From Streptomyces cavernicola (lineage in GTDB: Bacteria; Actinomycetota; Actinomycetes; Streptomycetales; Streptomycetaceae): DNA of 64,000 nucleotides. The notes under the pieces were generated by a model. That model ran no database searches. It saw only the letters and a program-made list of their open reading frames with translations, and had not been told where the DNA came from. Below are positions 36,398-45,343 of this stretch, in pieces; within the stretch, counting starts at the first letter, position 1; each line of letters begins with the position of its first letter. The stretch lies in the NCBI RefSeq assembly GCF_029968035.1, contig NZ_JASCIQ010000028.1, positions 55,016 to 119,015 of the forward strand, given 5' to 3'. Both the position numbers and the translations under genes were made by a program.

Positions 36398-38227
36398 TTG
36401 TCCCGTTCCCGTAGCCCCTTGGCTCTCTCTGTCGGCATCGCCGCGGCCGCCGTCGCCGCGCCTCTCGTACTCGCCGGTCCCGCACACGCCGCGGACGCCG
36501 CGGTGAAGGCCCAACAGGGCGCGAATGGCGGGGAGTTCACCGTCATTCCGCTGAAGTTCAGCGTCGACGCGGGCGGCCGCACCTGCACCGTGGACGCCGA
36601 CCTCTACCGGCCGACCACAGTCGACAAGGACCACAAGGCGCCCGCCGTCCTCACCACCAACGGCTTCGGCGGCAGCAAGGCCGACGGGTCCACCGACGCC
36701 ACCGCCAAGGCCTTCGCCGAGCGCGGCTATGTGGCGCTCGCCTACTCCGGGCTCGGCTTCGGCAAGAGCGGCTGCCCGATCTCCCTCGACGCCCCGGAGT
36801 TCGACGGCCGCGCCGCCTCGCACCTGGTGGACTTCCTCGCCGGGACGCGCGCCGCGGACAACGGCACGAAGGCGAACTTCGTCAGCACGGACAAGGCCGG
36901 CGACCCGCGCGTCGGCATGATCGGCGGCTCGTACGGCGGCGCCATCCAGCTGGCCACGGCCGCGCAGGACCAGCGGGTCGACGCCCTCGTGCCGCTGATC
37001 ACCTGGAACGACCTCGCGTACTCTCTCGACCCCAACAACACAGCACAGTCAGGGGAGTTGGGCGGGGTCTCGTCCGACACCCCGGGCGCGTACAAGCACC
37101 AGTGGACGAACGGCTTCTTCCTCATCGGTGAGGCGCAGGGCCTGCTCCACCCGAGCCTCGACCCGTCCCGGCTCGGCGACTCCGGCTGCCTGCACTTCGT
37201 CGCCGGGGCGTGCGAGACGAAGCGGCTGCTCGACCAGAAGCGGTACCCCGCGGACCGCACCGCCGAGATGCTGGCGTACGCCCGCGGCGTCTCGCCCGTC
37301 TCGTACCTGGACCGGGTGAAGGCGCCGACGCTCCTCGTGCAGGGGCAGGCCGACACCCTGTTCAACCTCAACGAGGCCACGGCCACGTACGAGACGCTCA
37401 AGAAGCAGGGCACCGAGGCCAAGATGGTCTGGCAGTCCTGGGGCCACAGCGGCGGCATGACGGACCCCGCGTCGGGCGAACTGAACCTGGGCGAGGGCAA
37501 CTTGGAGACCTCGTACGTCGGCAAGCGCATCCTCGCCTGGTTCGACCGCTACCTGCAGAAGAAGGGAGACGTGGACACCGGCCCCGACTTGGCCTACTAC
37601 CGGGACTGGAAGCCCGGCCCCGACGCGTACGCCACGGCGCAGCGGCTGCCCGCGCTGTCGCAGAAGCTGTACCTGTCCGGGGACGGCAAGCTCGTCGACG
37701 ACCGGGCGAAGGTGGCGCGCGGCAGCCGCGAGTACCGCAACTGGCTGATCCCCACCAGCCATTCGGAGAGCTCCCTCGCCGGGATCATCGGCCTCGGCGA
37801 CCCGGCCCCGCGCGACACCGAGGGCACGTATCTCGGCTGGACCAGCGAGCCGCTCACCGAGGCCACGGACGTCGTCGGCGCCCCGAAGGCCACCCTCAAG
37901 GTCGTCTCGCCGAAGGCCGAGCGCGTGCAGAACTCCGGGGACGCGGCGGACCAGCTGGTGCTCTTCGCGAAGCTGTACGACGTGGCGCCGGACGGCACGA
38001 AGACCCTGGTGCACCGTCTGGTCGCGCCCGCGCGCGTGCCTGATGTGACCCGCGAGTTCACCGTGACCCTGCCGGGCATCGTGCACCGCTACGAGAAGGG
38101 CCACCGCCTGCAGTTCGTGATCGCCGCGAGCGACGACGCGTACTACGGGAACCGGGGCGTGAAGCCGGTGACGGTCACGCACGAGCCGTCGGACACGGGG
38201 GTGCTGCAGCTGCCGGTCGTCGAGTGA
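36398..38227 (+). CDS. Secreted CocE/NonD-family (S15-type) acyl/peptide hydrolase
   Basis: This 609-residue protein starts at TTG 36398, fixed by GGAGG 7 nt upstream. It has a Sec-type signal peptide (RSRSPLALSVGIAAAAVAA, cleavage after AHA near residue 31). The alpha/beta-hydrolase core contains the nucleophile S178 in IGGSYGGA, the Asp in LVQGQADTLFN and the His in WGHSGGM. The C-terminal beta-jelly-roll (about 440-609, ending VTHEPSDTGVLQLPVVE) is typical of X-Pro dipeptidyl-peptidase C-terminal domains. Members are cocaine-esterase-like or Xaa-Pro dipeptidyl peptidases, and the substrate here is open. It is probably exported to scavenge peptides or esters. No operon partners. Confidence 0.92.
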   Translation: MSRSRSPLALSVGIAAAAVAAPLVLAGPAHAADAAVKAQQGANGGEFTVIPLKFSVDAGGRTCTVDADLYRPTTVDKDHKAPAVLTTNGFGGSKADGSTDATAKAFAERGYVALAYSGLGFGKSGCPISLDAPEFDGRAASHLVDFLAGTRAADNGTKANFVSTDKAGDPRVGMIGGSYGGAIQLATAAQDQRVDALVPLITWNDLAYSLDPNNTAQSGELGGVSSDTPGAYKHQWTNGFFLIGEAQGLLHPSLDPSRLGDSGCLHFVAGACETKRLLDQKRYPADRTAEMLAYARGVSPVSYLDRVKAPTLLVQGQADTLFNLNEATATYETLKKQGTEAKMVWQSWGHSGGMTDPASGELNLGEGNLETSYVGKRILAWFDRYLQKKGDVDTGPDLAYYRDWKPGPDAYATAQRLPALSQKLYLSGDGKLVDDRAKVARGSREYRNWLIPTSHSESSLAGIIGLGDPAPRDTEGTYLGWTSEPLTEATDVVGAPKATLKVVSPKAERVQNSGDAADQLVLFAKLYDVAPDGTKTLVHRLVAPARVPDVTREFTVTLPGIVHRYEKGHRLQFVIAASDDAYYGNRGVKPVTVTHEPSDTGVLQLPVVE

Positions 38228-38261
38228 CCGTGGGGCCGGGCGGACGCCGTACGCTGCCGGG

Positions 38262-38834
38262 ATGGCTGAGAGTTCCCGCTACCTCGCCCACGGCCCGCGC
38301 GTGGGCATCCGCCCCCTCACCCTCGTCGACGGTGAGGCCTTCACCACGCTCGCCCGGCAGAGCCGCGAGCTGCACCACCCCTGGCTCGCCCTCCCGCTCA
38401 CCGCCGAGGAGTTCACGGCCTACGCGAGCCGCCTCGTCGGCGAGCCCGCACGTGCCGGGTTCCTGGTCTGCGAGCGGGACTCCGGGAAGCTGGCGGGGTT
38501 CGTCAACGTCAACAACATCGTCCAGGGCGCCTTCCGCAACGGCGCGCTCGGCTACGGGGCGTTCGCGCACGCGGCCGGCCGCGGTCTCATGTCCGAGGGC
38601 CTCGGCCTGGTCGTCCGGCACGCCCTCGGCCCCGGCATGGGCCTGCACCGCCTGGAGATCAACGTCCAGCCCGCCAACCACGCCTCGATCGCCCTGGCCC
38701 GCGCCAACGGCTTCCGCCTGGAGGGCTTCTCGCCGGACTTCCTGTACGTCGACGGGGCCTGGCGCGACCACGAACGCTGGGCGCTCACCCGGGAGATGCT
38801 CCAGGGCCGGGAACGGAAGGGTGCGCCGGGGTAG
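38262..38834 (+). CDS. GNAT-family N-acetyltransferase (RimJ/RimL-like)
   Basis: This 190-residue protein has the GNAT pattern of the ribosomal-protein acetyltransferase branch. RVGIRPLTLVDGEAF opens the fold, LAGFVNVNNIVQGAFRNGAL and LGYGAFAHAAGRGLMSEGLG give the acetyl-CoA pyrophosphate loop (GRGLMSEG), and GLHRLEINVQPANHASIALA with ANGFRLEGFSPDFLYVDGAW is the usual ending. The acceptor is unknown. The start is ATG 38262, 34 nt after the secreted hydrolase stop, so co-transcription is possible. The next 170 bases carry a short direct repeat (GCGTGAGGTGTGGCGGCG twice, near 38865-38900). Confidence 0.9.
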   Translation: MAESSRYLAHGPRVGIRPLTLVDGEAFTTLARQSRELHHPWLALPLTAEEFTAYASRLVGEPARAGFLVCERDSGKLAGFVNVNNIVQGAFRNGALGYGAFAHAAGRGLMSEGLGLVVRHALGPGMGLHRLEINVQPANHASIALARANGFRLEGFSPDFLYVDGAWRDHERWALTREMLQGRERKGAPG

Positions 38835-39008
38835 CCCGCCCGCGCCCGGTCACGCCCGCGGAGGCGTGAGGTGTGGCGGCGGCGTGAGGTGTGGCGGCGG
38901 CGCCGCCTTCGTACGGCCGTGCCTGAGGGTGACCGCTGCCGCCCTGGCCAGGGCGGCCGGGTTGAGGATGTGCTGGCGTACCGACGCCGCAGCCTGTTCC
39001 ATGGTCGG

Positions 39009-40967
39009 GTGACGACGATCCGACGCGACGAACTCACCTTGCCCGGCGTCGAGTTGGGCCCGGAGAACCCGCTGCCCGCGCTGCGCCCGCTGCGCGAGAC
39101 GCACACCGTCGACGAACGCGCCCGCGCTACCCTGCCCCGCGACATGGCCCGCCAGATCGGCTACGAGCCGCTGCGCAGCGTGCTGCCCGCCCGCCTGCTC
39201 GACGGGTACGGGCGCGACCGGGCCGACACGACCCTCGACACCCTCGTCCTGGAGAACGACCGGCTGCGCGTCACCGTCCTGCCGGGGCTCGGCGGCCGCG
39301 TCCACTCGCTGTGCCACAAGCCGACCGGCCGCGAACTCCTCTACCGCAACCCGGTGTTCCAGCCCGCGGGCTTCGCCCTCAACGGCGCCTGGTTCTCCGG
39401 CGGCATCGAGTGGAACATCGGCGCCACCGGCCACACCGCGCTCTCCTGCGCACCCGTGTACGCCGCGCCCGTGCCCGGCCCCGACGGCACGCCGATGCTC
39501 CGCCTGTGGGAGTGGGAACGGCTGCGCGGCCTGCCCTTCCAGGTCGACCTGTGGCTGCCGGACGGCTCGGACTTCCTGTACGTCGGGGTCCGTATCCGCA
39601 ACCCGCACGAGCGGCCCGCGCCCGCCTACTGGTGGTCCAACATCGCCGTCCCCGAGGAGCGCCGTGTCCTCGTACCGGCCGACGAGGCCTGGCACTTCGG
39701 GTACGAGCACACCCTGCGCCGGGTGCCCGCGCCGGTGTCCGACGGGGTGGACCGCTCGTACCCGCGGCACGGCACACACCCGGCGGACTACTTCTACGAG
39801 GTGCCGGACGGCGAGCGCCGCTGGATCGCCGCACTCGACGGGGACGGGCACGGCCTCGTGCAGACCTCCACCGACCTGCTGCGCGGCCGCAAGCTGTTCC
39901 TGTGGGGCACGGGCACGGGTGGCCGCCGCTGGCAGGACTGGCTCACCGAACCCGGCACGGGCGGCTACGCCGAGATCCAGGCGGGCCTCGCCCGCACCCA
40001 GCTGGAGCACGTGAAACTGGAGGCGGAGAGCGACTTCAGCTGGCTGGAGGCGTACGGGCCGCTGGCCGCCGACGCTGCGCGCGTGCACGGCGCGGACTGG
40101 ACGGCGGCCCGCGCGGAGGTCGCCGCTCGCCTCGCCGCCGCCCTGCCGCGCGCGGCCGTCGAGGACGCGTACGGGGCGTGGCTGGACCGCGCCGACACCG
40201 AGCCCGGCGAGCGTCTCGCCGTCGGCTCGGGCTGGGGTGCGCTCGAACTCCTGCGCATGGGAGGGAAGTTGTTGCCGGGCACGCCCTTCGACGCGGCGAC
40301 GCTCGGGCCCGAACAGGAGCCGTGGCTGGAGCTGTTGCGCGCGGGCGCGTACCCGGCGGCGCGTTGCGCCGCCGCGCCGCCCGGCCCGTCTCTGGTCGAC
40401 CGGGCCTGGCGGGACATGCTGGAGACCGCGCCCGCCGACCCGGCCACCGAATACCACCTGGGCGTCGCCCAGTGGCACGCCGGGGACCGCGCGCAGGCCG
40501 TGCGCAGTTGGGAGCGCGGGCTCGAACGCGCGGTCTCGGCTTGGCCGTTGCTGCGGTGCCTCGCCGTCGCGGACCGGGAGTCCGGACACCTGTCGCGGGC
40601 CGCGGACCGGTACGCCGAGGCGTTCGACGGGTTGTGCGCGGAGCGGGCGTCGACGTCGGCCTGGACGGCGGCGACGGTCGCGCTGGCGCGCGAGGCGATC
40701 GAGGCGTTGCTCGCCGTGGGCCGGCCTGCCGTGGCCCGTACGGTCTTCGACCGCTTGGACCCGTCGATCCGGAAGCGGGGCCGCTTCCGCTTGCTTCTGG
40801 CTCAACTCCTCGTTGAGGAGGGCGACTTGGTGGGTGCGCGGGGCGTTTTCGACGTCGGGTTCGAGGTGGCGGAGTTGCGGGAGGGGGCGGAGGTGTTGGG
40901 GGAGGTGTGGGTGCGGGTCACGGATGCGCCGCTGCCTGCGCGGTACGACTTCCGCATGCGCCCATGA
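39009..40967 (+). CDS. DUF5107 protein with C-terminal TPR-like region
   Basis: This 652-residue protein has an N-terminal DUF5107 domain (about residues 20-330). It reads LENDRLRVTVLPGLGGRVHS, then NPVFQPAGFALNGAWFSGGI and EWNIGATGHTALSCAPVYAA, which resembles galactose-mutarotase-like folds that act on sugars. The C-terminal half is helical with TPR-like spacing (YHLGVAQWHAGDRAQAVRSW, ADRYAEAFDGL). DUF5107 proteins are often found with sugar catabolism genes, but none are adjacent here. The start is uncertain: GTG 39009 was chosen because upstream frames become Arg-rich, yet a GTG near 38967 has a GAGG site. Repeat element 5 begins 6 nt after the stop. Confidence 0.82.
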   Translation: MTTIRRDELTLPGVELGPENPLPALRPLRETHTVDERARATLPRDMARQIGYEPLRSVLPARLLDGYGRDRADTTLDTLVLENDRLRVTVLPGLGGRVHSLCHKPTGRELLYRNPVFQPAGFALNGAWFSGGIEWNIGATGHTALSCAPVYAAPVPGPDGTPMLRLWEWERLRGLPFQVDLWLPDGSDFLYVGVRIRNPHERPAPAYWWSNIAVPEERRVLVPADEAWHFGYEHTLRRVPAPVSDGVDRSYPRHGTHPADYFYEVPDGERRWIAALDGDGHGLVQTSTDLLRGRKLFLWGTGTGGRRWQDWLTEPGTGGYAEIQAGLARTQLEHVKLEAESDFSWLEAYGPLAADAARVHGADWTAARAEVAARLAAALPRAAVEDAYGAWLDRADTEPGERLAVGSGWGALELLRMGGKLLPGTPFDAATLGPEQEPWLELLRAGAYPAARCAAAPPGPSLVDRAWRDMLETAPADPATEYHLGVAQWHAGDRAQAVRSWERGLERAVSAWPLLRCLAVADRESGHLSRAADRYAEAFDGLCAERASTSAWTAATVALAREAIEALLAVGRPAVARTVFDRLDPSIRKRGRFRLLLAQLLVEEGDLVGARGVFDVGFEVAELREGAEVLGEVWVRVTDAPLPARYDFRMRP

Positions 40968-40972
40968 GTTTT

Positions 40973-41299
40973 CCCCTACCCGCCCCTTCCCGAAAGCTTG
41001 CAGCAGCTTCGGGGCTGCGCCCCGGGCCCCGCTGTCTTTTGGCTTTCCCGCCGTCGTGGCTGGTCGCGCAGTTCCCCGCGCCCCTTAAAAACCCGCCCAC
41101 CCCGGCAAATACAGCCCCACGCCCCACCAAATCAGCCCCACGCCGCACCAAATCCAGCCCCACGCCCGCCAAATCAGCCCTACGCCCGCCAAAGCAGACC
41201 CACGCCCGCCAAATCCAGCCCCTCCGGCGTTTGAGGAGCGGGGGTCCGGGGGCTGGCCCCCGTGCCGACGGCAGTCTTTCGGGAAGGGGCGGGGAGGGG
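40973..41299 (+). repeat. 3'-end repeat element 5 with a nested 20-22-bp array
   Basis: The left arm (40973-40996, CCCCTACCCGCCCCTTCCCG then AAAG) begins 6 nt after the DUF5107 stop. The right arm (41275-41299) reads CTTTCGGGAAGGGGCGGGGA. The interior first copies element 3 almost exactly (GCTTGCAGCAGCTTCGGGGC, CGTGGCTGGTCGCGCAGTTC), then holds five units of CAGCCCCACGCCCGCCAAAT type (41107-41210, period 20-22), then CAGCCCCTCCGGCGTTTGAG. No gene is present from 40968 to 41310. Confidence 0.9.
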
Positions 41300-41310
41300 A
41301 GAATGTCCCG

Positions 41311-41664
41311 TCAGGACGCCGGGCGGCGGTCCGCGTATTCGAAGATTGCTCCGTCCGGGTGGAGGGCGATGAGGTTGCGGCCCACCGGGGTGGCGACGGG
41401 GCCCGCGACGACGCGCGCGCCGGAGGCGGTGAGGACCTGCTGGGCCTCGTCGACGTCCGGCACGGCGACCGTGGCCGTGACCTTCCGCAGCACCTCCAGC
41501 TCCGCCGCGGGCCCGCTCATCAGGAGGAAGCAGCCCACTGCGGCGACGGACACCCCGCCACGGTCGGACCGCTGCGCCGCGACGCCGGTCAGCTGCTCGT
41601 AGAACGCGACGGCGGCGTCCAGGTCATCGACGCAGATGCGCAGCGTGGTTCCCAGGATCTCCAT
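41311..41664 (-). CDS. VOC-superfamily (glyoxalase/bleomycin-resistance fold) protein
   Basis: This 117-residue protein is a single VOC domain of two beta-alpha-beta-beta-beta modules. EILGTTLRICVDDLDAAVAF starts the first and TATVAVPDVDEAQQVLTASG the second, ending ALHPDGAIFEYADRRP, where the final acidic residue is a usual metal ligand. VOC proteins include glyoxalases, dioxygenases and drug-binding proteins. The metal ligands here are incomplete, so binding rather than catalysis is possible. It ends directly beside repeat element 5 and lies 54 nt downstream of the ThDP-enzyme gene on the same strand, so it may be the last gene of that operon. Confidence 0.88.
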   Translation of the reverse strand: MEILGTTLRICVDDLDAAVAFYEQLTGVAAQRSDRGGVSVAAVGCFLLMSGPAAELEVLRKVTATVAVPDVDEAQQVLTASGARVVAGPVATPVGRNLIALHPDGAIFEYADRRPAS

Positions 41665-41718
41665 ACGCGGAAGGGTAGTTGGCGACGCCCACGCCTGTGA
41701 TCGTTTCGAGCGGAAAGC

Positions 41719-43332
41719 TCACTCGCTGTACGCCGCCGCGCCCTCCCGTCGCACCCGGACCCGGACGAGCACCGGCCCGCCGCCCGCCGGTTCCAGGGCG
41801 CGGAGCAGTTCGGGGCGCAGCTGTTCCGGGGACTCCACGTCCGTCGCCGGGCAGCCGAAGGACGTGGCGAGGGCGGGGAAGTCGATGCCGCCGATGTCGG
41901 TGCCGGGCACCCGCTCCGCGCCGAGGCGGCGGCCGAGTTCCTTGACCGCCTCGTAGCCCCCGTTGTCGAGCACCACGAAGGTCACGGGCGCCCGATGCCG
42001 TACCGCCGTCCAGACCGCCTGCACCGAGTACATCGTCGAGCCGTCGCCCACCACGCACACCACCCGGCCGTCCCCGGCGAGGGCGCGGCCGACCGCGAGG
42101 GGCAGGCCCCAGCCGAGCGCGCCGCTGCCCGTGGTGAGGAACGCGCCGGCCCGCCGGATCGGCACCCGCGCGTGCAGCGCCTCGCGATGGCTGGGTGCCT
42201 CCTCCACCAACACCCGCTCCGGGGGCAGGAGTTCGGCCAGGGCGTCCAGGACGTACGCGGCCGACGGCGGCTCGGTCGGTGCGGCCCGCGAGACCTGCGG
42301 GCGCGGGGGAGGCGCGGTCCGGGTGGCCGGTTTCAGCAGCGCGGTGAGCCCTTCGACGCCCGCCCGCAGCGTCGTCAGGATGCTGGTGCCGACCGGCAGC
42401 CATGCCGCCTGGGCCGGGTCGCAGTCCAGGTGGAACAGTTCGCAGCCGTCGGCGAGCAGCGGCCCCGTACCGCTCACGTGGTACGTGAAGAGGGGCGCGC
42501 CGAGCGCCACCACCACGTCGTGTCCGGCGAGCCGGTCCGCCAACTGCCCACGCACCGGCGGCAGGAAGCCCTGGAACAGGGGGTGCGTCTCGGGGAAGCC
42601 GGAGCGGCCCGACATCGGGCTGATCCACACCCCGGCGCGGGTCCGCTCGGCGAGCGCCACCACCGCGTCGAGGGCGTCCTCGTCGTCCACCCCGGGCCCC
42701 ACCACGAGCGCGGGCCGGGCGCATGCGTCGAGGCGGGCGGCGAGTTCGGCGAGTGCGTCAGGTGAGGCCGTGAATCCGCCGTGCACGGTGCGCGGCGTCA
42801 CCGGCTCGGCGGGCGCGTCCCAGTCGTCCTCCGGCACGGACAGGAACACCGGCCCGCGCGGATGCGTCATCGCCGCCCGGTGCGCCTCGGCGAGCGCGGC
42901 CGGCACGTCCTCGGCGCGCTCGGGCTGGCGGCTCCACTTCACGTACGGGCGGGGGAACTCGGCGGGTTCGTCGGCGCCGAGGAACGGGTGCAGCGGAAGG
43001 AGCGAACGGGACTGCTGGCCCGCGACGATCACCACCGGCACCCGGTCGCGGTACGCGTTGAACACCGCGCCGAGGCTGTGCCCGACCCCGCCCGCCGAGT
43101 GCAGGTTCACGAGCGCCGCCCGGCCGGTGCCGAGCGCGTGCCCGGCGGCCATGGCGACGGCCAGGGACTCCTGCAGGGCGAGGACGTAGCGGAAGTCTCC
43201 GGGCCAGTCGCGCAGCAGGCGCAGTTCCGTGGAGCCGGGGTTGCCGAACACCGTCGTCATGCCGGTGCGCCGGCACAGGTCGAGTACCGCTTCGCGCACG
43301 GTGGTCGTCGGCGGGGTCATCGGTGCGGTCAC
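41719..43332 (-). CDS. ThDP-dependent decarboxylase (benzoylformate decarboxylase-like)
   Basis: This 537-residue enzyme has the three-domain ThDP architecture. The PYR domain carries the activating Glu in LALQESLAVAMAAGHAL and a His in NLHSAGGVGHS. The central domain includes VVGPGVDDEDALDAVVALAE. The PP domain has the diphosphate/Mg motif GDGSTMYSVQAVWTAVRHRA ending in DNGGYEAVKELG. Overall it resembles benzoylformate decarboxylase (MdlC), which splits 2-oxo acids to an aldehyde and CO2, but the exact substrate is unproven. The GTG start at 43332 follows GGAG by 8 nt. It is preceded by a transporter permease and binding protein, suggesting uptake of its substrate or of thiamine-like cofactors. 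Confidence 0.9.
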   Translation of the reverse strand: MTAPMTPPTTTVREAVLDLCRRTGMTTVFGNPGSTELRLLRDWPGDFRYVLALQESLAVAMAAGHALGTGRAALVNLHSAGGVGHSLGAVFNAYRDRVPVVIVAGQQSRSLLPLHPFLGADEPAEFPRPYVKWSRQPERAEDVPAALAEAHRAAMTHPRGPVFLSVPEDDWDAPAEPVTPRTVHGGFTASPDALAELAARLDACARPALVVGPGVDDEDALDAVVALAERTRAGVWISPMSGRSGFPETHPLFQGFLPPVRGQLADRLAGHDVVVALGAPLFTYHVSGTGPLLADGCELFHLDCDPAQAAWLPVGTSILTTLRAGVEGLTALLKPATRTAPPPRPQVSRAAPTEPPSAAYVLDALAELLPPERVLVEEAPSHREALHARVPIRRAGAFLTTGSGALGWGLPLAVGRALAGDGRVVCVVGDGSTMYSVQAVWTAVRHRAPVTFVVLDNGGYEAVKELGRRLGAERVPGTDIGGIDFPALATSFGCPATDVESPEQLRPELLRALEPAGGGPVLVRVRVRREGAAAYSE

Positions 43333-43385
43333 CGGGCAACTCCTTTGCTTCGAGGGCGGGTTGGGGTGGGTCGGGGAAGGGGGTG

Positions 43386-44210
43386 TCAGCCGGCCCGTGC
43401 GCCCTTGTGCCAGCCGAGCAGGCGCCGTTCCACGCCGAGCAGCGCCGCGTTGCAGAGGTAGCCGAGGACGCCGAGGAGCACGATCACCGACCAGACGGTG
43501 AGCAGGTCGGAGCGGCTCTGCGCGTCGGTGAGCTGGAAGCCGATGCCGTTCGCGGTGCCGGGCAGCAGCTCGGAGAAGACCATCAGGATCAGGGAGAGGG
43601 AGAGCGCGAGCCTGAGGCCCGCGGAGATCTTCGGCAGTGCGGCGGGGAGCAGCAGGAACCGGACCCGCTGCGGACCGCTGAGGCCGTACACCCGGGCCGT
43701 CTCCAGCTGCACCGGGTCCACGGCCCGCGCCCCTTCCGCCGTGTTGATGAGCACCGGCCAGACGGCGCTGAACACGATGGACGTCACCTGCATCTGCGTA
43801 CCGAACTCCAGGAACACCACGAACACCGGCACGAGCGCGGGCGGCGGCACCGCGCGGGCGAACTGGAGCACCGGGTCGAGCGCGGCGTGCGCGTACGCGG
43901 AGCGGCCGAGGGCCAGGCCGAGGAGGACGCCGAGGGAGGCGGCGAGCAGGAATCCGGCGCCCATCCTGGCGACGCTCGGCAGGATGTCGCCGACGGCCGC
44001 CTCGGTGAGGAAGGCGTGCGTGACGGGCCCGTCGAACCACAGGCCGTGCATGTGCGCGGCGATGGCCGAGGGCGGTGGGAAGAACACGCTGCCGTGCCCG
44101 CCGGCCGTCAACTGCCAGGCGAGGACGGCCAGGACGAGGACGCCCCAGCGGAAGAGGCCGGGCAGGGCGCCGGGGGGCCCTGCTTTTTTCATGTCACCCT
44201 GTGTCATCAC
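43386..44210 (-). CDS. ABC transporter permease (SsuC/TauC/ThiX-type)
   Basis: This 274-residue membrane protein has about six helices, among them WGVLVLAVLAWQLTAGG and LLAASLGVLLGLALGRS. It carries the EAA loop needed to contact an ATPase (ETARVYGLSGPQRVRFLLLP). The family imports sulfonates, nitrate, taurine or pyrimidine-type compounds. It sits 16 nt after the binding-protein gene and 53 nt before the ThDP enzyme, all on one strand. No ATP-binding subunit is encoded nearby, so it must borrow one. The start could be any of the closely spaced ATGs at 44210, 44207 or 44192. Confidence 0.92.
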   Translation of the reverse strand: MMTQGDMKKAGPPGALPGLFRWGVLVLAVLAWQLTAGGHGSVFFPPPSAIAAHMHGLWFDGPVTHAFLTEAAVGDILPSVARMGAGFLLAASLGVLLGLALGRSAYAHAALDPVLQFARAVPPPALVPVFVVFLEFGTQMQVTSIVFSAVWPVLINTAEGARAVDPVQLETARVYGLSGPQRVRFLLLPAALPKISAGLRLALSLSLILMVFSELLPGTANGIGFQLTDAQSRSDLLTVWSVIVLLGVLGYLCNAALLGVERRLLGWHKGARAG

Positions 44211-44226
44211 TTTTTCGAGGCGCCTG

Positions 44227-45225
44227 TCACCGGCCGCCGACGCGCATCAACTCGGCCGGGTCGACCGCCTCCTTGAGGAGTTTCTCCCGCACCATCAGGT
44301 CGATCAGCTTCCGCATCCGGCGCGGATCGGAGCCGTCGGGGAAGCCGGGCAGCGTCAACGCGCGGGCGCGCTCGGGCGAGATGCGCGCATACCCGGGCAG
44401 GACCGCGTCGACGGCGGCCCGGTCCCGCTCGGCGAGCGCCTGCGCCGTGCGGACGGCGCGCCGGAAGGCGGCGGCGGTCCGCGGGTTCTTCTCGGCGAAC
44501 GTGTCGGTGCTGACGTACCCGCTGATCGGCAGGCCCTCGACGGGGGAAGCGCCGCCCTCGGCGACGACGCGCGCGCCGATCTTCTTCTTCACGTCGGTCA
44601 GGAAGGGCTCCACGACGTGTGCGGCGTCCACCTGCTTCTCCTCCAGGGCGACGCCCATCTGCGGGAAGGGGATCTGCCGGTACTTCACCGGGCCCGCCTC
44701 GTCCTCGGCGAGCACCGCGTCGAAGGTCAGCGACTGGATGTTGTTGAGGATGTTCACCGCGACCGACCGGCCCTTGAGGTCGGCTGCGGACTTCACGGGC
44801 GAGTCCTTCGGCACGACGACGTCCATCATGCCGGGCGAGAGCGTGGCGCCCTCGGCGAGGATCCGCGGTTCGAGGGTGCCCTTCTCCCTGGCCTGCAGGA
44901 ACGTGACGTAGTTGGCGCCGGCGATGATGTCGAGCTGCCCGTTGGCGAGCGCGGGCAGGGCCTGTACGGACTGCTGTACGGGCTTGATCCGTACGGTCAG
45001 GCCCTCTTTCTCGAAGAGCTTCCGCTGGAGCGCGATGTGCAGCGGCGCCACGTCCACGAGGGGCAGTGCGGCGACGGTGACGGTGGTCTTCTCCAGGCCG
45101 CCCGCCCGGCCGCCGGATCTCCCGTCCGCGTCCCCGGAACACCCGGCGGCCAGCAGTGCGAGCCCGGCCAGCGCGGCCGTCGAGGCGGTCAACTTTCCCC
45201 GGATCGAACCCAGTTGAGCCTGCAT
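44227..45225 (-). CDS. ABC substrate-binding lipoprotein (SsuA/THI5-like)
   Basis: This 332-residue protein has a lipoprotein signal with the lipobox LAAGC (C29), so it is anchored on the outer face of the membrane. The mature part follows the NMT1/THI5/SsuA plan: TVTVAALPLVDVAPLHIALQ, ANGQLDIIAGANYVTFLQAR, KGRSVAVNILNNIQSLTFDA, and a late YARISPERARALTLPG. Such proteins bind aliphatic sulfonates, pyrimidines or 2-oxo-acid-like ligands. The partner enzyme downstream suggests an aryl-keto-acid, but that is speculation. It is first in the operon. The 118-nt gap upstream contains a GC-rich inverted segment (CACGCGGCCCC repeats). Confidence 0.93.
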   Translation of the reverse strand: MQAQLGSIRGKLTASTAALAGLALLAAGCSGDADGRSGGRAGGLEKTTVTVAALPLVDVAPLHIALQRKLFEKEGLTVRIKPVQQSVQALPALANGQLDIIAGANYVTFLQAREKGTLEPRILAEGATLSPGMMDVVVPKDSPVKSAADLKGRSVAVNILNNIQSLTFDAVLAEDEAGPVKYRQIPFPQMGVALEEKQVDAAHVVEPFLTDVKKKIGARVVAEGGASPVEGLPISGYVSTDTFAEKNPRTAAAFRRAVRTAQALAERDRAAVDAVLPGYARISPERARALTLPGFPDGSDPRRMRKLIDLMVREKLLKEAVDPAELMRVGGR

Positions 45226-45343
45226 GGTCGGCGAGGCTAGTTGCTCCCTGAATCAACTTCCAGAGGCTGTTTCCGGCCCGCGTGTCGAAGGCGGCGGGGG
45301 CCTCACACGGCCCCACGCGGCCCCCTCGCGGCCCCACGCGGCC

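Noticed and set aside
38861..38900. Tandem GCGTGAGGTGTGGCGGCG repeat as a regulatory array
   Set aside because: There are only two units and no other sign of function.
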